Shown here in pieces: positions 28,316-40,177 of a DNA stretch of 64,000 nt. The notes beneath the pieces are model-generated. The model did no database searches. It worked only from the letters and a program-made list of their open reading frames with translations, and had not been told where the DNA came from. A program made the translations under genes and the position numbers. Source of the DNA: Pseudomonas sp. SLFW (lineage in GTDB: Bacteria; Pseudomonadota; Gammaproteobacteria; Pseudomonadales; Pseudomonadaceae); contig NZ_JAAAKW010000006.1 of NCBI RefSeq assembly GCF_009905615.1, forward strand, positions 1 through 64,000, written 5' to 3'. The first letter of the stretch is position 1. Every line of letters begins with the position of its first letter.

Positions 28316-30381
28316 TGCACTTGCTCCTGCGCAACCTGTTCCAGCGGAATGTGGATACGCAAGGTTGTGCCTTCTCCCAACGTGCTGTCCAGATGCAATC
28401 GTCCGCCCATGATCAACACCCGCTCGCGCATGCCCACCAGCCCGAACGACGCCGGGCGTTCCTCAAGCTGATCGAAACCCTTGCCATCGTCGGCAATCGT
28501 CATGCACAACACGCCATCGCTCAGGCTCAGATTCAGCTCGACCGTGTGCGCTTCGGCGTGGCGCATGACGTTGGTCAGCGACTCCTGAAGAATCCGGAAC
28601 AGGCCAATCGCCGTGGCATCAGGCAGCGTCGGCAGGTTGTCCGGCACTTCGACCAGACACGGAATCTGCGTGCGCGCTTCGAACCGCCGTGCCTGCCATT
28701 CGATGGCCGACGCAATGCCCGCATCGAGGATCGGCGGTCGCAGTGCGGTGGCCACGTCACGCACCAATTGGAAGAGCTGAGCGATCAGACGCTTCATGCT
28801 GTTCAGCCGGTCGCGCAGGCCCGGATCGAGATCGGCGTAGGCCAATTCGCACATCGACGTTTCCAGTTTCAGCACGGTCAACATCTGACCCAGCTCGTCG
28901 TGCACCTCCCTCGCGATGCGAGCCTTTTCCTCTTCCCTCACCGTTTCCAGATGCGCCGACAATTCGCGCAACTGCTCGGCCAGCACTTGTAAACGCGACT
29001 CGCTCTCCTGCAGAGCGGCGAGGGAGCGGCGGCGTTCGGTAACGTCGGTGATGAACACCACCAGGTATTCGGCGTCGCGAAAACGCAGAAAACTCAGGGA
29101 CACGTCAGCGGGCAGGATGCTGCCGTCGGCGCGCACGCAATTGCTTTCGAAGTTCTGCGGGCCTTCGTCGCTGGAGCGTGCGTTTTTCCAGAGATTCAGC
29201 CAACGGTCCATGTTCAGTCCCGGCTCGAAGTCGATCAACGGACGGTCAACCACCCCGCCTCGCGCGTACCCCAACATGGCTTCGGCGGCTTGATTGGCGT
29301 ATCGCACGTGGCTGTCCCAGTTCACCCAGAGAATGCCGACGGTGCTTTGGTCGATGGAAAACTGCGCCAGGCGCAAGGCCTCCTCGCTGGCCAGACGCTT
29401 GGTGATGTCCTCTCGGGCGGCCAGTAAATCCCGCTCCAGAACCTGCTGCTGCTTACGCTGCCATATCACGATCGCCGCACTGGCCAGCAACAGGACGAAT
29501 AACAGCAGCGCGATGTTTTTCCACAGGCCGGGAGACTGGCTGACTTGCGGGTATTTGGGCTGCAGCCATTGGGCGTGTAGCTGGTCCAGATCTTTGGGCG
29601 CGATCACATTCAACGCCTTGCTGATGATGTCCGCCAATTCCGGTGCATCTCGCCGTGACGCCACACGCAGCAGTTGGGGGTAACCGATGTCGCCGACCAC
29701 AGCCAACCCGGCGAACTCACTTTCCCGCGACAGGCGACTCAGCTGCGCTTCATCGACCACCGCGTAACGCGCCTGCTGGCTGAGCAACAGTTGCAAGGCC
29801 TGACGTTCGAGCGGCACGCCCTGGACGTTGAGGTGGGTGTAGTTGGCGCGCAGATAATCGGCCGTGGCGCTGGGCATGCGCACAGCCACGCGGACGTTGC
29901 TGTCGAGCTTCTCCAAATCCACGGCGCCGGAGCCATCGCGTTCGCCGACCACCAGCTGTGGAACGCGCATGTACGGGTCGGAATACAGCCACATGCGCAG
30001 CCCGGCGGGCGTCTGCGTAAGGCCCGGCGCGAAGTCGATCTCGCCTTTGCTCAAGGCTTTTTCAAGCTCGGCCTGATCGGAAAAATTGCGCCATAGCAGC
30101 TCGACTTGCAGGGTCTTGGCCATGAGATTGACCAGATCGACGTTGGCACCGGACAAGACCTGGGCGCGTCGGTCGAATTGCGCGTAGGGCGCCTGCAACA
30201 CAAGACCGACGCGTAATTGTCCACGCTGATTGAGCCAGTCGCGCTGATCGCGGGTCAGGGTGTCCGGCGGCGCAGTGGGAACCCCGGCCAGCACGCTCGA
30301 TGACAGCACGCCGAGCAGCAAACACATCAAGAGTGCCCTCGGACCGCCGATAACCCAAAGGCACCGCATGCGGATTCTCAA
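28312..30381 (-). CDS. agtS: Hybrid-ligand sensor histidine kinase, AgtS-like
   Basis: Membrane sensor of 689 residues. A signal/anchor segment, a periplasmic SBP_bac_3-type domain (about 55-275), a membrane segment (about 289-308), a PAS domain (about 335-450), a HisKA_3 dimerisation region with the phospho-acceptor H494 (REVHDELGQ), and a HATPase domain. The start is taken as TTG at 30381 because GGAG lies eight bases upstream; the ATG at 30369 is an alternative four residues later. The periplasmic domain suggests direct sensing of an amino-acid-like ligand. Confidence 0.82.
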   Translation of the reverse strand: MRIRMRCLWVIGGPRALLMCLLLGVLSSSVLAGVPTAPPDTLTRDQRDWLNQRGQLRVGLVLQAPYAQFDRRAQVLSGANVDLVNLMAKTLQVELLWRNFSDQAELEKALSKGEIDFAPGLTQTPAGLRMWLYSDPYMRVPQLVVGERDGSGAVDLEKLDSNVRVAVRMPSATADYLRANYTHLNVQGVPLERQALQLLLSQQARYAVVDEAQLSRLSRESEFAGLAVVGDIGYPQLLRVASRRDAPELADIISKALNVIAPKDLDQLHAQWLQPKYPQVSQSPGLWKNIALLLFVLLLASAAIVIWQRKQQQVLERDLLAAREDITKRLASEEALRLAQFSIDQSTVGILWVNWDSHVRYANQAAEAMLGYARGGVVDRPLIDFEPGLNMDRWLNLWKNARSSDEGPQNFESNCVRADGSILPADVSLSFLRFRDAEYLVVFITDVTERRRSLAALQESESRLQVLAEQLRELSAHLETVREEEKARIAREVHDELGQMLTVLKLETSMCELAYADLDPGLRDRLNSMKRLIAQLFQLVRDVATALRPPILDAGIASAIEWQARRFEARTQIPCLVEVPDNLPTLPDATAIGLFRILQESLTNVMRHAEAHTVELNLSLSDGVLCMTIADDGKGFDQLEERPASFGLVGMRERVLIMGGRLHLDSTLGEGTTLRIHIPLEQVAQEQVQ

Positions 30382-30514
30382 CCTGTCATCTCCACGTCCC
30401 TGAATCCTCGATCAATCGTGTGCGCCGCTCTGATCTCAGGCGCTATACCCGGCCTGACAAACCGTCATCAACCCATTAGGCTGCTGGAATTGTTTCCGGC
30501 CTTTGGAATATCCG

Positions 30515-31501
30515 ATGCCCTACACCCTTCGCGCAATGTTTCCCGCGATTTGCCTGACGCTGATATTACCTTGCTATCCGATGGCAATGGCGGCGGACCC
30601 CGCTCCCGCAAAAGACGCCAAGTCCGCTGAAGCCCCAATCGAGCGCGCCTCGCTTCCCTCCCGAAGCCAGGAAGACACGCTGGCGTTGGAACGCCAGGTG
30701 CCCAAGGCTGAGCAGCAGCAATTGCAGGCCGGAGACCAAAACTTCTTGGCCTTGTGGAAACCCGCCAACGCAGACGAAGCCAAGGGCGCGGTGGTGATCG
30801 TGCCGGGCGCCGACGAGTCAGCCGACTGGCCTGACGCGGTCGGCCCGCTGCGCCGCAAGCTGCCAGATGTGGGCTGGTCCAGCTTGAGCCTGAGTTTGCC
30901 CGATGCGTACATCGACGGCGTCTTCGCACGCACGGCCGATACGCCGACAACAGGTGACAAGCCCGCTGCGGACAAAGACAAGGCAAAAGACGCACCCGCC
31001 AAGCCCGCTGATCCTGCCGCCAGCGCCGAAGCCGAGGCCGCCGCTGCCGCCGAACAAGCGGCGGCTCAGGCAGAAATCGCCAAAGCCAATGCCGATAAAA
31101 TCTTCGCCCGTATCGACAGTGCCATCGCGTTCGCGCAACAAAATAAAGCGCACAGCATCGTGCTCCTGGGTCACGGCACCGGGGCGTACTGGGCAGCTCG
31201 ATACATGAGTGAGCGTCCTTCGCCTGCGATTCAAAAGCTGGTGATGATCACCGCCGTCGACACCGGAACCGACACGCCTTCATTGCTGGAAGTGTTGCCG
31301 ACCCTCAAAGTCGCCACCGCAGACTTTGTCAGCAAGGACCGACCCGTACCCCGGCAACAGGCTCAAGACCGGCTCAACGCCAGCAAGCGCGTGAAAAACG
31401 CGCGCTTCACTCAGGTGACGCTGAACGCTATTCCGGGTAACGCGGCGATGGAACAGGAACAACTGTTTCGTCGGGTTCGTGGGTGGCTGGAGGGGCAGTG
31501 A
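30515..31501 (+). CDS. DUF3530 family alpha/beta-hydrolase-like protein
   Basis: Predicted exported protein of 328 residues, function unknown. A signal peptide (about 1-26, AMAAD) precedes a hydrolase-like fold with GAVVIVPGADESADWP and IVLLGHGTGAYWAARY (nucleophile-elbow shape GHGTG, without serine). An Ala/Lys/Glu-rich low-complexity insert (about 150-195) splits the fold. The ATG at 30515 with GGA upstream is chosen over TTG at 30503. Convergent with the DnaJ-domain gene. Confidence 0.75.
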   Translation: MPYTLRAMFPAICLTLILPCYPMAMAADPAPAKDAKSAEAPIERASLPSRSQEDTLALERQVPKAEQQQLQAGDQNFLALWKPANADEAKGAVVIVPGADESADWPDAVGPLRRKLPDVGWSSLSLSLPDAYIDGVFARTADTPTTGDKPAADKDKAKDAPAKPADPAASAEAEAAAAAEQAAAQAEIAKANADKIFARIDSAIAFAQQNKAHSIVLLGHGTGAYWAARYMSERPSPAIQKLVMITAVDTGTDTPSLLEVLPTLKVATADFVSKDRPVPRQQAQDRLNASKRVKNARFTQVTLNAIPGNAAMEQEQLFRRVRGWLEGQ

Positions 31502-31552
31502 TCCAAAGCGCCGAGCGGCGGTCACGAACGGCGTCTGATTCTGCCCGGCGAA

Positions 31553-32323
31553 TCACCGAAACCCGCGCCTATCCCGTACCACCGCGTAGGCGTGGTGCAG
31601 GTCCCGGGTTTTTTCGGTGGCGTCGCGCACCTGCACCGGACTGGCGCCCGACCCTGCCACTTTGTCCGGATGATGCCGACTCAACAGACGCCGGTACGCC
31701 CGCTTGATCTGTGCAGGCTCCGCATCCGACCGCACGCCCAGCAAGCGTAAGGCCTCCTGATATTCACCGCCGCTGCTGGCCGGCGAACGGCTGCGCTGTT
31801 CATCTTCGGTTGCTGACAACGCCTCGACTTTCTCTGCCGTCCAGCCCAGCCATTTGCCCCACGACACGATCAGCTCGCGCTCACCCCTCGACGCCCTGCC
31901 ATCGGCCCAGGCCATGCGCCAGCATGCACGCAGCAAACCCTCGGCCGCATGAGGCTGGTTTTTCAGCCGCGTCAGGTGCACGCGCAGATTGTCGCGGCCG
32001 TCCTTGCCCCGGTTGAACGCTGCAATCGCACGACGCGTGGCAGGTTCGCTCAAGTCCAGACGACGCATCTCGACGCGGGCTTGCTGAATATGGCCATCGA
32101 CCACACGGCCATCTGTTTTGGCGACACGACCCAGCAGTATGAAAATCAGCTCGTCATCCCGTGGCATCTTGCGACCGGCGAGGCGTTCGCGCAGCTCCGC
32201 AAGGCTTTGGACATGCAGCCGTCGATCCAGCGCCTGCCCCAACAAAGCGCCGAGCATCGCACCCGGAATGCTGGCAATTGCGTACCCGGCGCCGCCTCCG
32301 ATCAGTGTGAAAGGCCAGAGCAT
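31553..32323 (-). CDS. djlA: DjlA-like membrane co-chaperone (TerB and J domains)
   Basis: 256 residues with an N-terminal Gly/Ala-rich membrane anchor (about 5-30), a TerB-like helical domain (about 55-175) and a C-terminal J domain with the HPD motif (SRHHPDK, near residue 219). J domains stimulate Hsp70 ATPase activity. The stop of murU immediately precedes its start, with no spacing, so murU-djlA are probably co-transcribed with amgK. Confidence 0.87.
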   Translation of the reverse strand: MLWPFTLIGGGAGYAIASIPGAMLGALLGQALDRRLHVQSLAELRERLAGRKMPRDDELIFILLGRVAKTDGRVVDGHIQQARVEMRRLDLSEPATRRAIAAFNRGKDGRDNLRVHLTRLKNQPHAAEGLLRACWRMAWADGRASRGERELIVSWGKWLGWTAEKVEALSATEDEQRSRSPASSGGEYQEALRLLGVRSDAEPAQIKRAYRRLLSRHHPDKVAGSGASPVQVRDATEKTRDLHHAYAVVRDRRGFR

Positions 32324-33028
<705 letters not shown>

Positions 33029-34057
33029 TCACACGGCCGTTTCGGGTTTCGGCTGACGCAGACTGGTCAGCAGATTACTCAGCTCAACGAGTTCAGGCCG
33101 ACGCGACAGCACTGCTTCTATATAAGAGAAGAAACGCGGCACATCGGCGAGGTAACGCGGCTTGCCATCACGGTGGCAAATGCGCGCAAAAATACCGATC
33201 ACCTTCAAGTGACGCTGCACACCCATCAAATCACTGGCGCGCCGAAACTCATTGAAATCATCCTGCACGGGAATGCCCAAGCCAGCGGCTTTGTCCCAGT
33301 AGGCCTTCAACCAGCCCGCCACGCGTTCTTCCGGCCAGCTCAGGAACGCGTCCTTGAACAGGCAGGTGATGTCGTAGGTCACCGGGCCATACACGGCATC
33401 CTGAAAATCCAGCACACCGGGATTCGGCTCGCTGAGCATCAGGTTACGGGGCATGTAATCGCGATGGACCAACACTTTGGGCTGCGCCAACGCACTGTCG
33501 ATCAACAGCCCGCTGACCCGCTGCCAACTGGCCTGCTGGGCCTCATCGAACGTCACCCCGAGATGCCGCTTCACGTACCACTCAGGAAACAGCTCAAGCT
33601 CACGGCGCAACAGTGCGACGTCATAGCTGGGCAATGGCGCATCCATCGGCAACTGCTGATACGCCAGCAACGCCTCGATGGCATCGGCGAACAATTGATC
33701 GGCGTTGTGCTCATCGATCACGTCGAGATACGTTTTTCGGCCCAAGTCGTTGAGTAGCAGAAAGCCTTGATTCAGGTCTTCGGCATAAATTTTCGGAACA
33801 TTAATCCCTGATTCGCTTAATAAATGAGCGATGTCGACGAAGGGTTTGCAGTTTTCCTGGGGAGGTGGCGCGTCCATGACAATAAAAGTGCGCCCCTCAC
33901 CTTCCCAACGGAAATAGCGTCGAAAACTCGCGTCACTGCTGGCCGCAGTCAACGTGGCCGGGGGTATGGCGCCCCAGCCTTGGGCCGCGAACAACGTTGG
34001 CAGTTGCTCATCGAGCCAAACTTTCAGGTGTTGCAGGCGTACATCTTGATCTGGCAT
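33029..34057 (-). CDS. amgK: Anomeric MurNAc/GlcNAc kinase
   Basis: Phosphorylates MurNAc and GlcNAc at C1 for MurU. The 342-residue aminoglycoside-phosphotransferase-fold protein has the catalytic loop VHRDYMPRNLML and the metal-binding LDFQDA (DFG-like). It is 36 bases upstream of murU and divergent from lptD. Confidence 0.92.
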   Translation of the reverse strand: MPDQDVRLQHLKVWLDEQLPTLFAAQGWGAIPPATLTAASSDASFRRYFRWEGEGRTFIVMDAPPPQENCKPFVDIAHLLSESGINVPKIYAEDLNQGFLLLNDLGRKTYLDVIDEHNADQLFADAIEALLAYQQLPMDAPLPSYDVALLRRELELFPEWYVKRHLGVTFDEAQQASWQRVSGLLIDSALAQPKVLVHRDYMPRNLMLSEPNPGVLDFQDAVYGPVTYDITCLFKDAFLSWPEERVAGWLKAYWDKAAGLGIPVQDDFNEFRRASDLMGVQRHLKVIGIFARICHRDGKPRYLADVPRFFSYIEAVLSRRPELVELSNLLTSLRQPKPETAV

Positions 34058-34186
34058 TGCAAGGGTCTCCGACGGCGCTAGCCGTCAAGCGGGTCATGCT
34101 TTATTATCCGACATCTTTTTCAGCCCATCGAGAGGCGTGCGGCCCCCCCGCGGGCAGATGGCGCGCAGGAAGCCCGGACTAATAAG

Positions 34187-36967
34187 ATGGCATTGAAATC
34201 CCCCGCGTTTCGTAAAAAATTTCCGTTGCTCGTAACCGGCAGTTTGCTGGCGATGCAACCTCTGGCCACCCAGTACGTGGTTGCGGCCGAGCAGTATGAC
34301 TGCTCCGTGTCGGCAACAGGTGCGTGGGATTGCTCCCCGAAAACCAATGCAGCCCAGTTGCCTCCGCGGCCGGTGCACGACGCCAACAGCGTGTCGTCCA
34401 ACAGCAACGGGACGACGGAGTCCACGATCACCACTGAAAGCGGTGAAGTCGTGCCTAAAACGATGCTGGTCACCGAGGCCAAGGGCCGGGGCCTGCAATC
34501 GCGCAGCGCAGACTACAGCCATCTGGACTGGGTGCCACGCGAGAAGCTGACCGCTGCCCAACTGGCAGAGACAGGTCCGTACTGCTCCGGCGCCTACATC
34601 GAGCCGATTCGTCCTGGCATGGACGACAAGACCGCGAAAAGCGACGCCCCGACGTTCATTGGCGCCAAGGCTTCGCGTTATCAGCAGGAAGAACAGATTG
34701 CGAGTCTGGCCGGTGACGTCGTCATGCGCCAGGGCTCCATGCAGGTCGAGTCCGATGAAGCGGCGCTGCATCAGGCCGAAAACCGTGGCGAGCTGAACGG
34801 CAACGTCCGTCTGCGCGACAACGGCGCCCTGATCGTCGGCGACCACGCTGAAGTCCAGCTGGACACCGGTGAAGCGAAAGTCGACAACGCCGAATACGTG
34901 CTGCACAAGTCCAACGTGCGGGGTAACGCGCTGTACGCCCGCCGTGCAGAAAACGCGATCATCCGCCTCAAGGACGGTACGTACACCACGTGTGAACCGA
35001 GCAGCAACGCCTGGACGGTGAAGGGCAACAACATCACCCTGAACCCGGCCACCGGTTTCGGTACGGCAACCAACGCCACCCTGCGTGTGAAGGACATTCC
35101 GATCCTCTACACGCCGTACATCTATTTCCCGATCGACGATCGTCGTCAGTCCGGCTTCCTGCCACCGACCATCGGTGCCAGCAGCGACACTGGCTTCTCG
35201 TTGCTCACGCCTTACTACTTCAACCTGGCGCCGAACTACGACGCCACGTTGTACCCGACGTACATGGCCAAACGTGGTCTGTTGCTTGAAGGCGAGTTCC
35301 GTTACCTGACCAAGAGCAGCGAAGGTCAATTCGGCGCCGCCTACCTGAACGACGACAATGATGATCGCAAGCTTGAGTCCGATTCGAAGGACACTCGCTG
35401 GATGATCAACTGGCAGAACCGCAGTGGTCTGGACGAGCGCCTGACTGCGCATGTCGACTACACCAAAGTCAGCGATCCTTACTACTTCAAGGACCTGAAA
35501 AGCGGCCAGGAAGGCGTCAGCACGCACAACTTCCTGAATCAGCAGGGTGATCTGACTTACCGTGGCGACAGCTACTGGGCACGTCTAAACGTTCAGCAGT
35601 ATCAACTGACCACGATCACTCAGATCACGCCGTACGCCCGTCTGCCTCAACTGACCCTGAACGGCACATTGCCTTTCAATCCGGGCGGTTTGAAGCTCGA
35701 TTACGAGTCTGAGCTGGTGCGTTTCGACCGCGACCTGCGCGACGGCAGCTTCGTGGATGAAGACGGGATTCCGCAAAGCCGTCTGGACAACAACGTTCAG
35801 GGTCTGGCGCGCGCCAATGGCGACCGGCTGAATCTGGCGCCGTCGATCAGCCTGCCTTTGACGGCCTCGTATGGTTTTGTGACCCCGAAACTGAAATACG
35901 TTTACACCAAGTACGACCTGGATCTGGATGCGGAAGGCAAGCGCACTCTGTTGGCTGACGAGAGCTACAACTCGTCCCAAGACCGCGCTGTCCCTATTTT
36001 CAGCGTGGACAGCGGCCTGTACTTCGACCGCAACACCAACTGGTTCGGCAAGGACTACCGTCAAACTCTGGAACCGCGTCTGTACTACCTGTACGTACCG
36101 AACAAGGACCAGACTGACATTCCGATTTTCGACACGGGCGAAACGACGTTCAACTACGCGTCGCTGTTCCGTGACAACCGCTTCGTCGGCTCTGACCGCA
36201 TCGGTGACGAGAACAAACTGTCGCTGGGCGTAACCAACCGCTGGATCGAAGACAACGGCTTCGAACGTCAGCGTGTCAGCTTCGGTCAAGCGGTCTACTT
36301 CGCCGATCGCAAGGTGCAGCTGCCAGGCATCAGCTATCAGGACCGCAAAGACGCACAGTCTGATGTGTCTCCGTACGCGCTGGAATACGAATACCGCTTC
36401 AACCGCGACTGGCGTGCCACGTCGGACTTCAACTGGGACCCGGACAGCCGCAGCACTCGCTCCGGCAGCGCGATGGTTCACTACCAGCCTGAAGACAATC
36501 CCGGCAAGATCATCAATGCCGGCTACCGCTATCGCAACGACCAGGTCCGTTACGACCAGACGACTGGCCGCTGGTCCGTGGGCGGCGGCGACGCAACCCT
36601 GCCTGATGGCTCGGTCATCAAGGACTACTACAAAATCCAGCAGCATGACTTCTCGGTCATCTGGCCTGTCGCGCCTCAATGGAGCGCCATTGGTCGCTGG
36701 CAATATGACTACAACCGTGATCGCACCCTCGAAGCCTTTGGTGGTTTTGAATATGACAACTGCTGCTGGAAGCTGCGCCTGATCAACCGTTACTGGGTCG
36801 ACTATGACGAGTCCACTCAAGAGGTTGCACAGAACGAGAAAGGCGACCGCGGCGTATTCCTACAAATCGTGTTGAAGGGACTTGGTGGCGTAGTCGGCCA
36901 AAAAGTTGAAAGCTTCCTCGACAAAGGCATCCAAGGTTATCGTGAACGTGAAGACCAAGCTTTCTGA
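34187..36967 (+). CDS. lptD: LPS-assembly outer-membrane protein LptD
   Basis: Inserts lipopolysaccharide into the outer leaflet together with LptE. The 926-residue product has an N-terminal signal (about 1-35), an additional Pseudomonas-type linker, the periplasmic OstA-like domain (about 165-300) and a large beta-barrel. The cysteines in [11 protein letters not shown] near the N-terminus and the CC pair in NCCWKLRL near the C-terminus suit the disulfide scheme of LptD. surA starts inside its end, so lptD-surA-pdxA-rsmA form the conserved cluster. Confidence 0.95.
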   Translation: MALKSPAFRKKFPLLVTGSLLAMQPLATQYVVAAEQYDCSVSATGAWDCSPKTNAAQLPPRPVHDANSVSSNSNGTTESTITTESGEVVPKTMLVTEAKGRGLQSRSADYSHLDWVPREKLTAAQLAETGPYCSGAYIEPIRPGMDDKTAKSDAPTFIGAKASRYQQEEQIASLAGDVVMRQGSMQVESDEAALHQAENRGELNGNVRLRDNGALIVGDHAEVQLDTGEAKVDNAEYVLHKSNVRGNALYARRAENAIIRLKDGTYTTCEPSSNAWTVKGNNITLNPATGFGTATNATLRVKDIPILYTPYIYFPIDDRRQSGFLPPTIGASSDTGFSLLTPYYFNLAPNYDATLYPTYMAKRGLLLEGEFRYLTKSSEGQFGAAYLNDDNDDRKLESDSKDTRWMINWQNRSGLDERLTAHVDYTKVSDPYYFKDLKSGQEGVSTHNFLNQQGDLTYRGDSYWARLNVQQYQLTTITQITPYARLPQLTLNGTLPFNPGGLKLDYESELVRFDRDLRDGSFVDEDGIPQSRLDNNVQGLARANGDRLNLAPSISLPLTASYGFVTPKLKYVYTKYDLDLDAEGKRTLLADESYNSSQDRAVPIFSVDSGLYFDRNTNWFGKDYRQTLEPRLYYLYVPNKDQTDIPIFDTGETTFNYASLFRDNRFVGSDRIGDENKLSLGVTNRWIEDNGFERQRVSFGQAVYFADRKVQLPGISYQDRKDAQSDVSPYALEYEYRFNRDWRATSDFNWDPDSRSTRSGSAMVHYQPEDNPGKIINAGYRYRNDQVRYDQTTGRWSVGGGDATLPDGSVIKDYYKIQQHDFSVIWPVAPQWSAIGRWQYDYNRDRTLEAFGGFEYDNCCWKLRLINRYWVDYDESTQEVAQNEKGDRGVFLQIVLKGLGGVVGQKVESFLDKGIQGYREREDQAF

Positions 36968-38270
36968 TTCTCTGCGCCCGCTAGTACTGGGCGCACTGCT
37001 CATCGGTTCGGTGGCGCACGCTGAAGTGCGCACCATCGACAAGGTGGTAGCCATCGTCGACAACGACGTGGTCATGCAAAGCCAGCTCGATCAGCGCACC
37101 CGCGAAGTTCAGCAAACCATCGCCAAGCGCGGCCAGGGCGTTCCTCCTGCCAGCGCGCTGGAGTCGCAGGTTCTGGATCGTCTGATCCTCGAAAACCTGC
37201 AACTGCAGATTGGCGAGCGCTCCGGCATTCGCATCACCGATGAAGAGCTGAACCAGGCGGTCGGCACCATTGCTCAGCGCAACAACATGAGCATCGACCA
37301 GTTCAAGGCCGCACTGGCCCATGACGGCCTGTCGTTCAATAACGCCCGTGAGCAGATTCGCCGGGAAATCATCATCAGCCGCGTACGTCAGCGTCGCGTT
37401 GCCGAGCGTATCCAGGTGTCGGAGCAGGAAGTGAAGAACTTCCTCGCCTCGGACTTGGGCAAGGCTCAGTTCTCGGAAGAGTTCCACCTGGCCAACATTC
37501 TGGTGCCTACCCCTGACAGCGCGACCTCGGACCAGATCCAGGTCGCCGCAGCCAAGGCCAAGGACATCTACGGCAAGCTGCAACAGGGTGCGAACTTCGA
37601 GCAACTGGCGATTTCCTCTTCGGCCAGCGAAAGCGCACTGGACGGCGGTGACATGGGCTGGCGTAAAGCCGCTCAACTGCCGCCTCCATTCGGCGACATG
37701 TTGAGCTCGATGAGCCCAGGTCAGGTGACCCCACCAGCCCGTACGCCGGGTGGTTTCATCATCCTGAAGCTGCTGGAGAAACGCGGCGGTGAAGATCAGA
37801 CCCAGATGCGCGACGAGGTTCACGTTCGTCACATCCTGATCAAGCCAAGCGAGATTCGCAGCGAAGCGGAAACCAAGACACTGGCTCAGCGCATCTACGA
37901 CCGCATCCAGAACGGCGAAGACTTCGGCGCTCTGGCGAAGAGCTTCTCCGAAGATCCGGGTTCGGCGCTCAACGGTGGCGACATGAACTGGGTAGACCCA
38001 CGTTCGCTGGTGCCTGAGTTCCGTGACGTGATGAACGAGACGCCGCAAGGCGTGGTGTCCAAGCCATTTCAGACACAATTCGGCTGGCACGTACTGGAAG
38101 TCTTGGGTCGTCGCGCCACCGACGGCACCAACCAGGCTCGCGAACAACAAGCGATGACCGTACTGCGTAACCGTAAATACGACGAAGAGCTGCAAACCTG
38201 GCTGCGTCAGATTCGCGACGAAGCCTACGTTGAAATCAAGCTCCCTGGCGCTGACCAGGCTGCCAAGTGA
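36942..38270 (+). CDS. surA: Periplasmic chaperone and peptidyl-prolyl isomerase SurA
   Basis: Escorts outer-membrane proteins such as LptD through the periplasm. The 442-residue product has a signal peptide (about 1-25, ending AHA), the SurA N-terminal domain and two parvulin domains (about 175-275 and 285-385). The start is taken as GTG at 36942, five bases after AAGG and overlapping the lptD end by 26 bases; an upstream ATG at 36906 would give an unusual 12-residue extension, and GTG at 36948 is also possible. Confidence 0.93.
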   Translation: MNVKTKLSDSLRPLVLGALLIGSVAHAEVRTIDKVVAIVDNDVVMQSQLDQRTREVQQTIAKRGQGVPPASALESQVLDRLILENLQLQIGERSGIRITDEELNQAVGTIAQRNNMSIDQFKAALAHDGLSFNNAREQIRREIIISRVRQRRVAERIQVSEQEVKNFLASDLGKAQFSEEFHLANILVPTPDSATSDQIQVAAAKAKDIYGKLQQGANFEQLAISSSASESALDGGDMGWRKAAQLPPPFGDMLSSMSPGQVTPPARTPGGFIILKLLEKRGGEDQTQMRDEVHVRHILIKPSEIRSEAETKTLAQRIYDRIQNGEDFGALAKSFSEDPGSALNGGDMNWVDPRSLVPEFRDVMNETPQGVVSKPFQTQFGWHVLEVLGRRATDGTNQAREQQAMTVLRNRKYDEELQTWLRQIRDEAYVEIKLPGADQAAK

Positions 38271-39253
38271 AACCCCAGCGTTTCGCCCTGACACCCGGCG
38301 AGCCCGCTGGCATTGGTCCTGACCTCTGCCTGCTGCTCGCCGCGCAGTCCCAGCCCCACCCCCTGATTGCCGTCACCAGTTGCGACCTGCTCAATGAACG
38401 GGCCGTTCAACTGGGCGTGGCTGTCAGCCTGATTCCCGTCACACCGTCCGCCTGGCCCGACATTCCTGCCCCTGCGGGCAGCCTGTATGTCTGGGACACG
38501 CCGCTGAACGCGCCCGTCACGGCCGGACAGTTGAACAAGGCCAACGGCGCTTTCGTACTGGAAACCCTCACCCGCGCCGGAAAAGGCTGCATCAATGGCG
38601 ACTTCGCCGGGATGATCACCGCCCCCGTGCACAAGGGTGTGATCAACGAGAGCGGCATTGCCTTCTCTGGCCACACCGAGTTTCTGGCTGAACTGACCCA
38701 TACCGAACAAGTGGTGATGATGCTTGCCACCGGCAACTTGCGCGTGGCCCTGGTGACCACTCACCTGCCGCTGCGCGACATCGCTGACGCCATCACACCC
38801 GATAAGCTGGAGCGCGTAACGCGCATTCTTCATGCGGATCTGGTGAACAAGTTCGGTATACCTCGCCCGCGCATTCTGGTCTGTGGACTGAATCCCCACG
38901 CAGGCGAAGGCGGCCACCTCGGTCGCGAAGAAATCGACATCATCGAACCCACCCTTGAGCGTCTGCGCGGCGAAGGCCTGGACCTGCGTGGTCCCCTCCC
39001 CGCCGATACGCTTTTCACCCCCAAATATCTGGAGCACTGCGATGCAGTGCTGGCGATGTACCACGACCAGGGCCTGCCCGTGCTGAAGTACAAAGGCTTC
39101 GGCGCCGCCGTCAACGTCACGCTGGGCCTGCCCATCATTCGCACGTCCGTGGATCACGGCACTGCACTGGATTTGGCAGGCAGCGGCAAGATCGACACCG
39201 GCAGCCTCAAGGTCGCTCTGGAAACCGCCTATCAGATGGCCGAGACCCGTTAA
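38267..39253 (+). CDS. pdxA: 4-hydroxythreonine-4-phosphate dehydrogenase
   Basis: NAD-dependent step of pyridoxal phosphate synthesis. The 328-residue protein has [11 protein letters not shown] (9-19), the metal histidines in FSGHTEFLA and the C-terminal [14 protein letters not shown]. It starts with GTG at 38267 overlapping the surA stop (GTGA), a coupling signal. Confidence 0.95.
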   Translation: MKPQRFALTPGEPAGIGPDLCLLLAAQSQPHPLIAVTSCDLLNERAVQLGVAVSLIPVTPSAWPDIPAPAGSLYVWDTPLNAPVTAGQLNKANGAFVLETLTRAGKGCINGDFAGMITAPVHKGVINESGIAFSGHTEFLAELTHTEQVVMMLATGNLRVALVTTHLPLRDIADAITPDKLERVTRILHADLVNKFGIPRPRILVCGLNPHAGEGGHLGREEIDIIEPTLERLRGEGLDLRGPLPADTLFTPKYLEHCDAVLAMYHDQGLPVLKYKGFGAAVNVTLGLPIIRTSVDHGTALDLAGSGKIDTGSLKVALETAYQMAETR

Positions 39254-40059
39254 TGACTGAGCAATACCAACACAAGGCGCGCAAGCGCTTCGGCCAGAAC
39301 TTTCTGCACGATGCCGGCGTAATCGACAAGATTCTGCGCTCGATCCGTGCCAAGGCCGAGGATCGCATGCTGGAAATCGGACCGGGCCAGGGTGCCCTGA
39401 CCGAAGGCCTGCTGGGCAGCGGCGCGCAACTGGACGTCGTGGAGCTGGACAAGGACCTGGTACCGATCCTGATGCAGCAGTTCAGCGGCATGCCGAACTT
39501 CAACCTGCATCAGGGCGACGCATTGAAGTTCGACTTCACCAGCCTGAACGCAGCGCCCAGCAGCCTGCGTGTGGTCGGCAACCTGCCGTACAACATCTCT
39601 ACGCCGCTGATCTTTCACCTGCTGCAGAACGCACACCTGATTCGTGACATGCACTTCATGCTGCAGAAAGAAGTGGTCGAGCGTCTGGCCGCGGGTCCGG
39701 GCGGCGGTGATTGGGGCCGTCTGTCGATCATGGTTCAGTACCACTGCCGCGTGGAGCATCTGTTCAATGTCGGTCCTGGCGCGTTCAATCCGCCGCCAAA
39801 AGTCGATTCGGCCATTGTGCGTCTGGTGCCTCACGAGACGCTGCCGCATCCGGCCAAGGATCACCGCACGCTGGAACGCGTCGTTCGCGAAGCGTTCAAT
39901 CAGCGCCGCAAGACGTTGCGCAACACGCTGAAGGCTCTGCTCACCAGTGAGGAAATCACTGAGGCGGGCGTCGATGGCAGCCTGCGTCCAGAACAACTGG
40001 ATCTGGCAGCGTTCGTGCGTCTGGCCGACAAGTTGACCGACAAACCTGTCGTCGCTTAA
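39253..40059 (+). CDS. rsmA: 16S rRNA dimethyladenosine transferase
   Basis: Dimethylates two adjacent adenosines near the 3' end of 16S rRNA (KsgA). The 268-residue methyltransferase has the AdoMet site [13 protein letters not shown] and the catalytic NLPYNIS. Its ATG shares one base with the pdxA stop codon (TAATG). Confidence 0.97.
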   Translation: MTEQYQHKARKRFGQNFLHDAGVIDKILRSIRAKAEDRMLEIGPGQGALTEGLLGSGAQLDVVELDKDLVPILMQQFSGMPNFNLHQGDALKFDFTSLNAAPSSLRVVGNLPYNISTPLIFHLLQNAHLIRDMHFMLQKEVVERLAAGPGGGDWGRLSIMVQYHCRVEHLFNVGPGAFNPPPKVDSAIVRLVPHETLPHPAKDHRTLERVVREAFNQRRKTLRNTLKALLTSEEITEAGVDGSLRPEQLDLAAFVRLADKLTDKPVVA

Positions 40060-40067
40060 ACCCTTCG

Positions 40068-40116
40068 GGACATGTCCGGTCGAAGCCCTTGTTGGTTTTT
40101 TCACTGCGACATGTCC
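40068..40116. repeat. Paired GACATGTCC palindromes upstream of apaG
   Basis: GGACATGTCC (40068-40077) is a perfect 10-base palindrome and CGACATGTCC (40107-40116) repeats nine of its bases, with centres 39 bases apart, in the 118-base gap between rsmA and apaG. Their role is unknown; a repressor/activator pair of sites is one possibility. Confidence 0.5.
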
Positions 40117-40177
40117 TAGACTCAACTTTCTCCGGGCTTTTCCGGCTTTTTCCGCTCCCGCTTTTAAGGCCTCTTGC

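Noticed and set aside
34094..35527. 477-codon frame antisense to lptD, and another at 35585-36820
   Set aside because: Both lie opposite a clearly real gene with correct domains; no protein motif.
36981..38294. 437-codon open frame antisense to surA
   Set aside because: Shadow of surA; no recognisable features and no ribosome-binding site.
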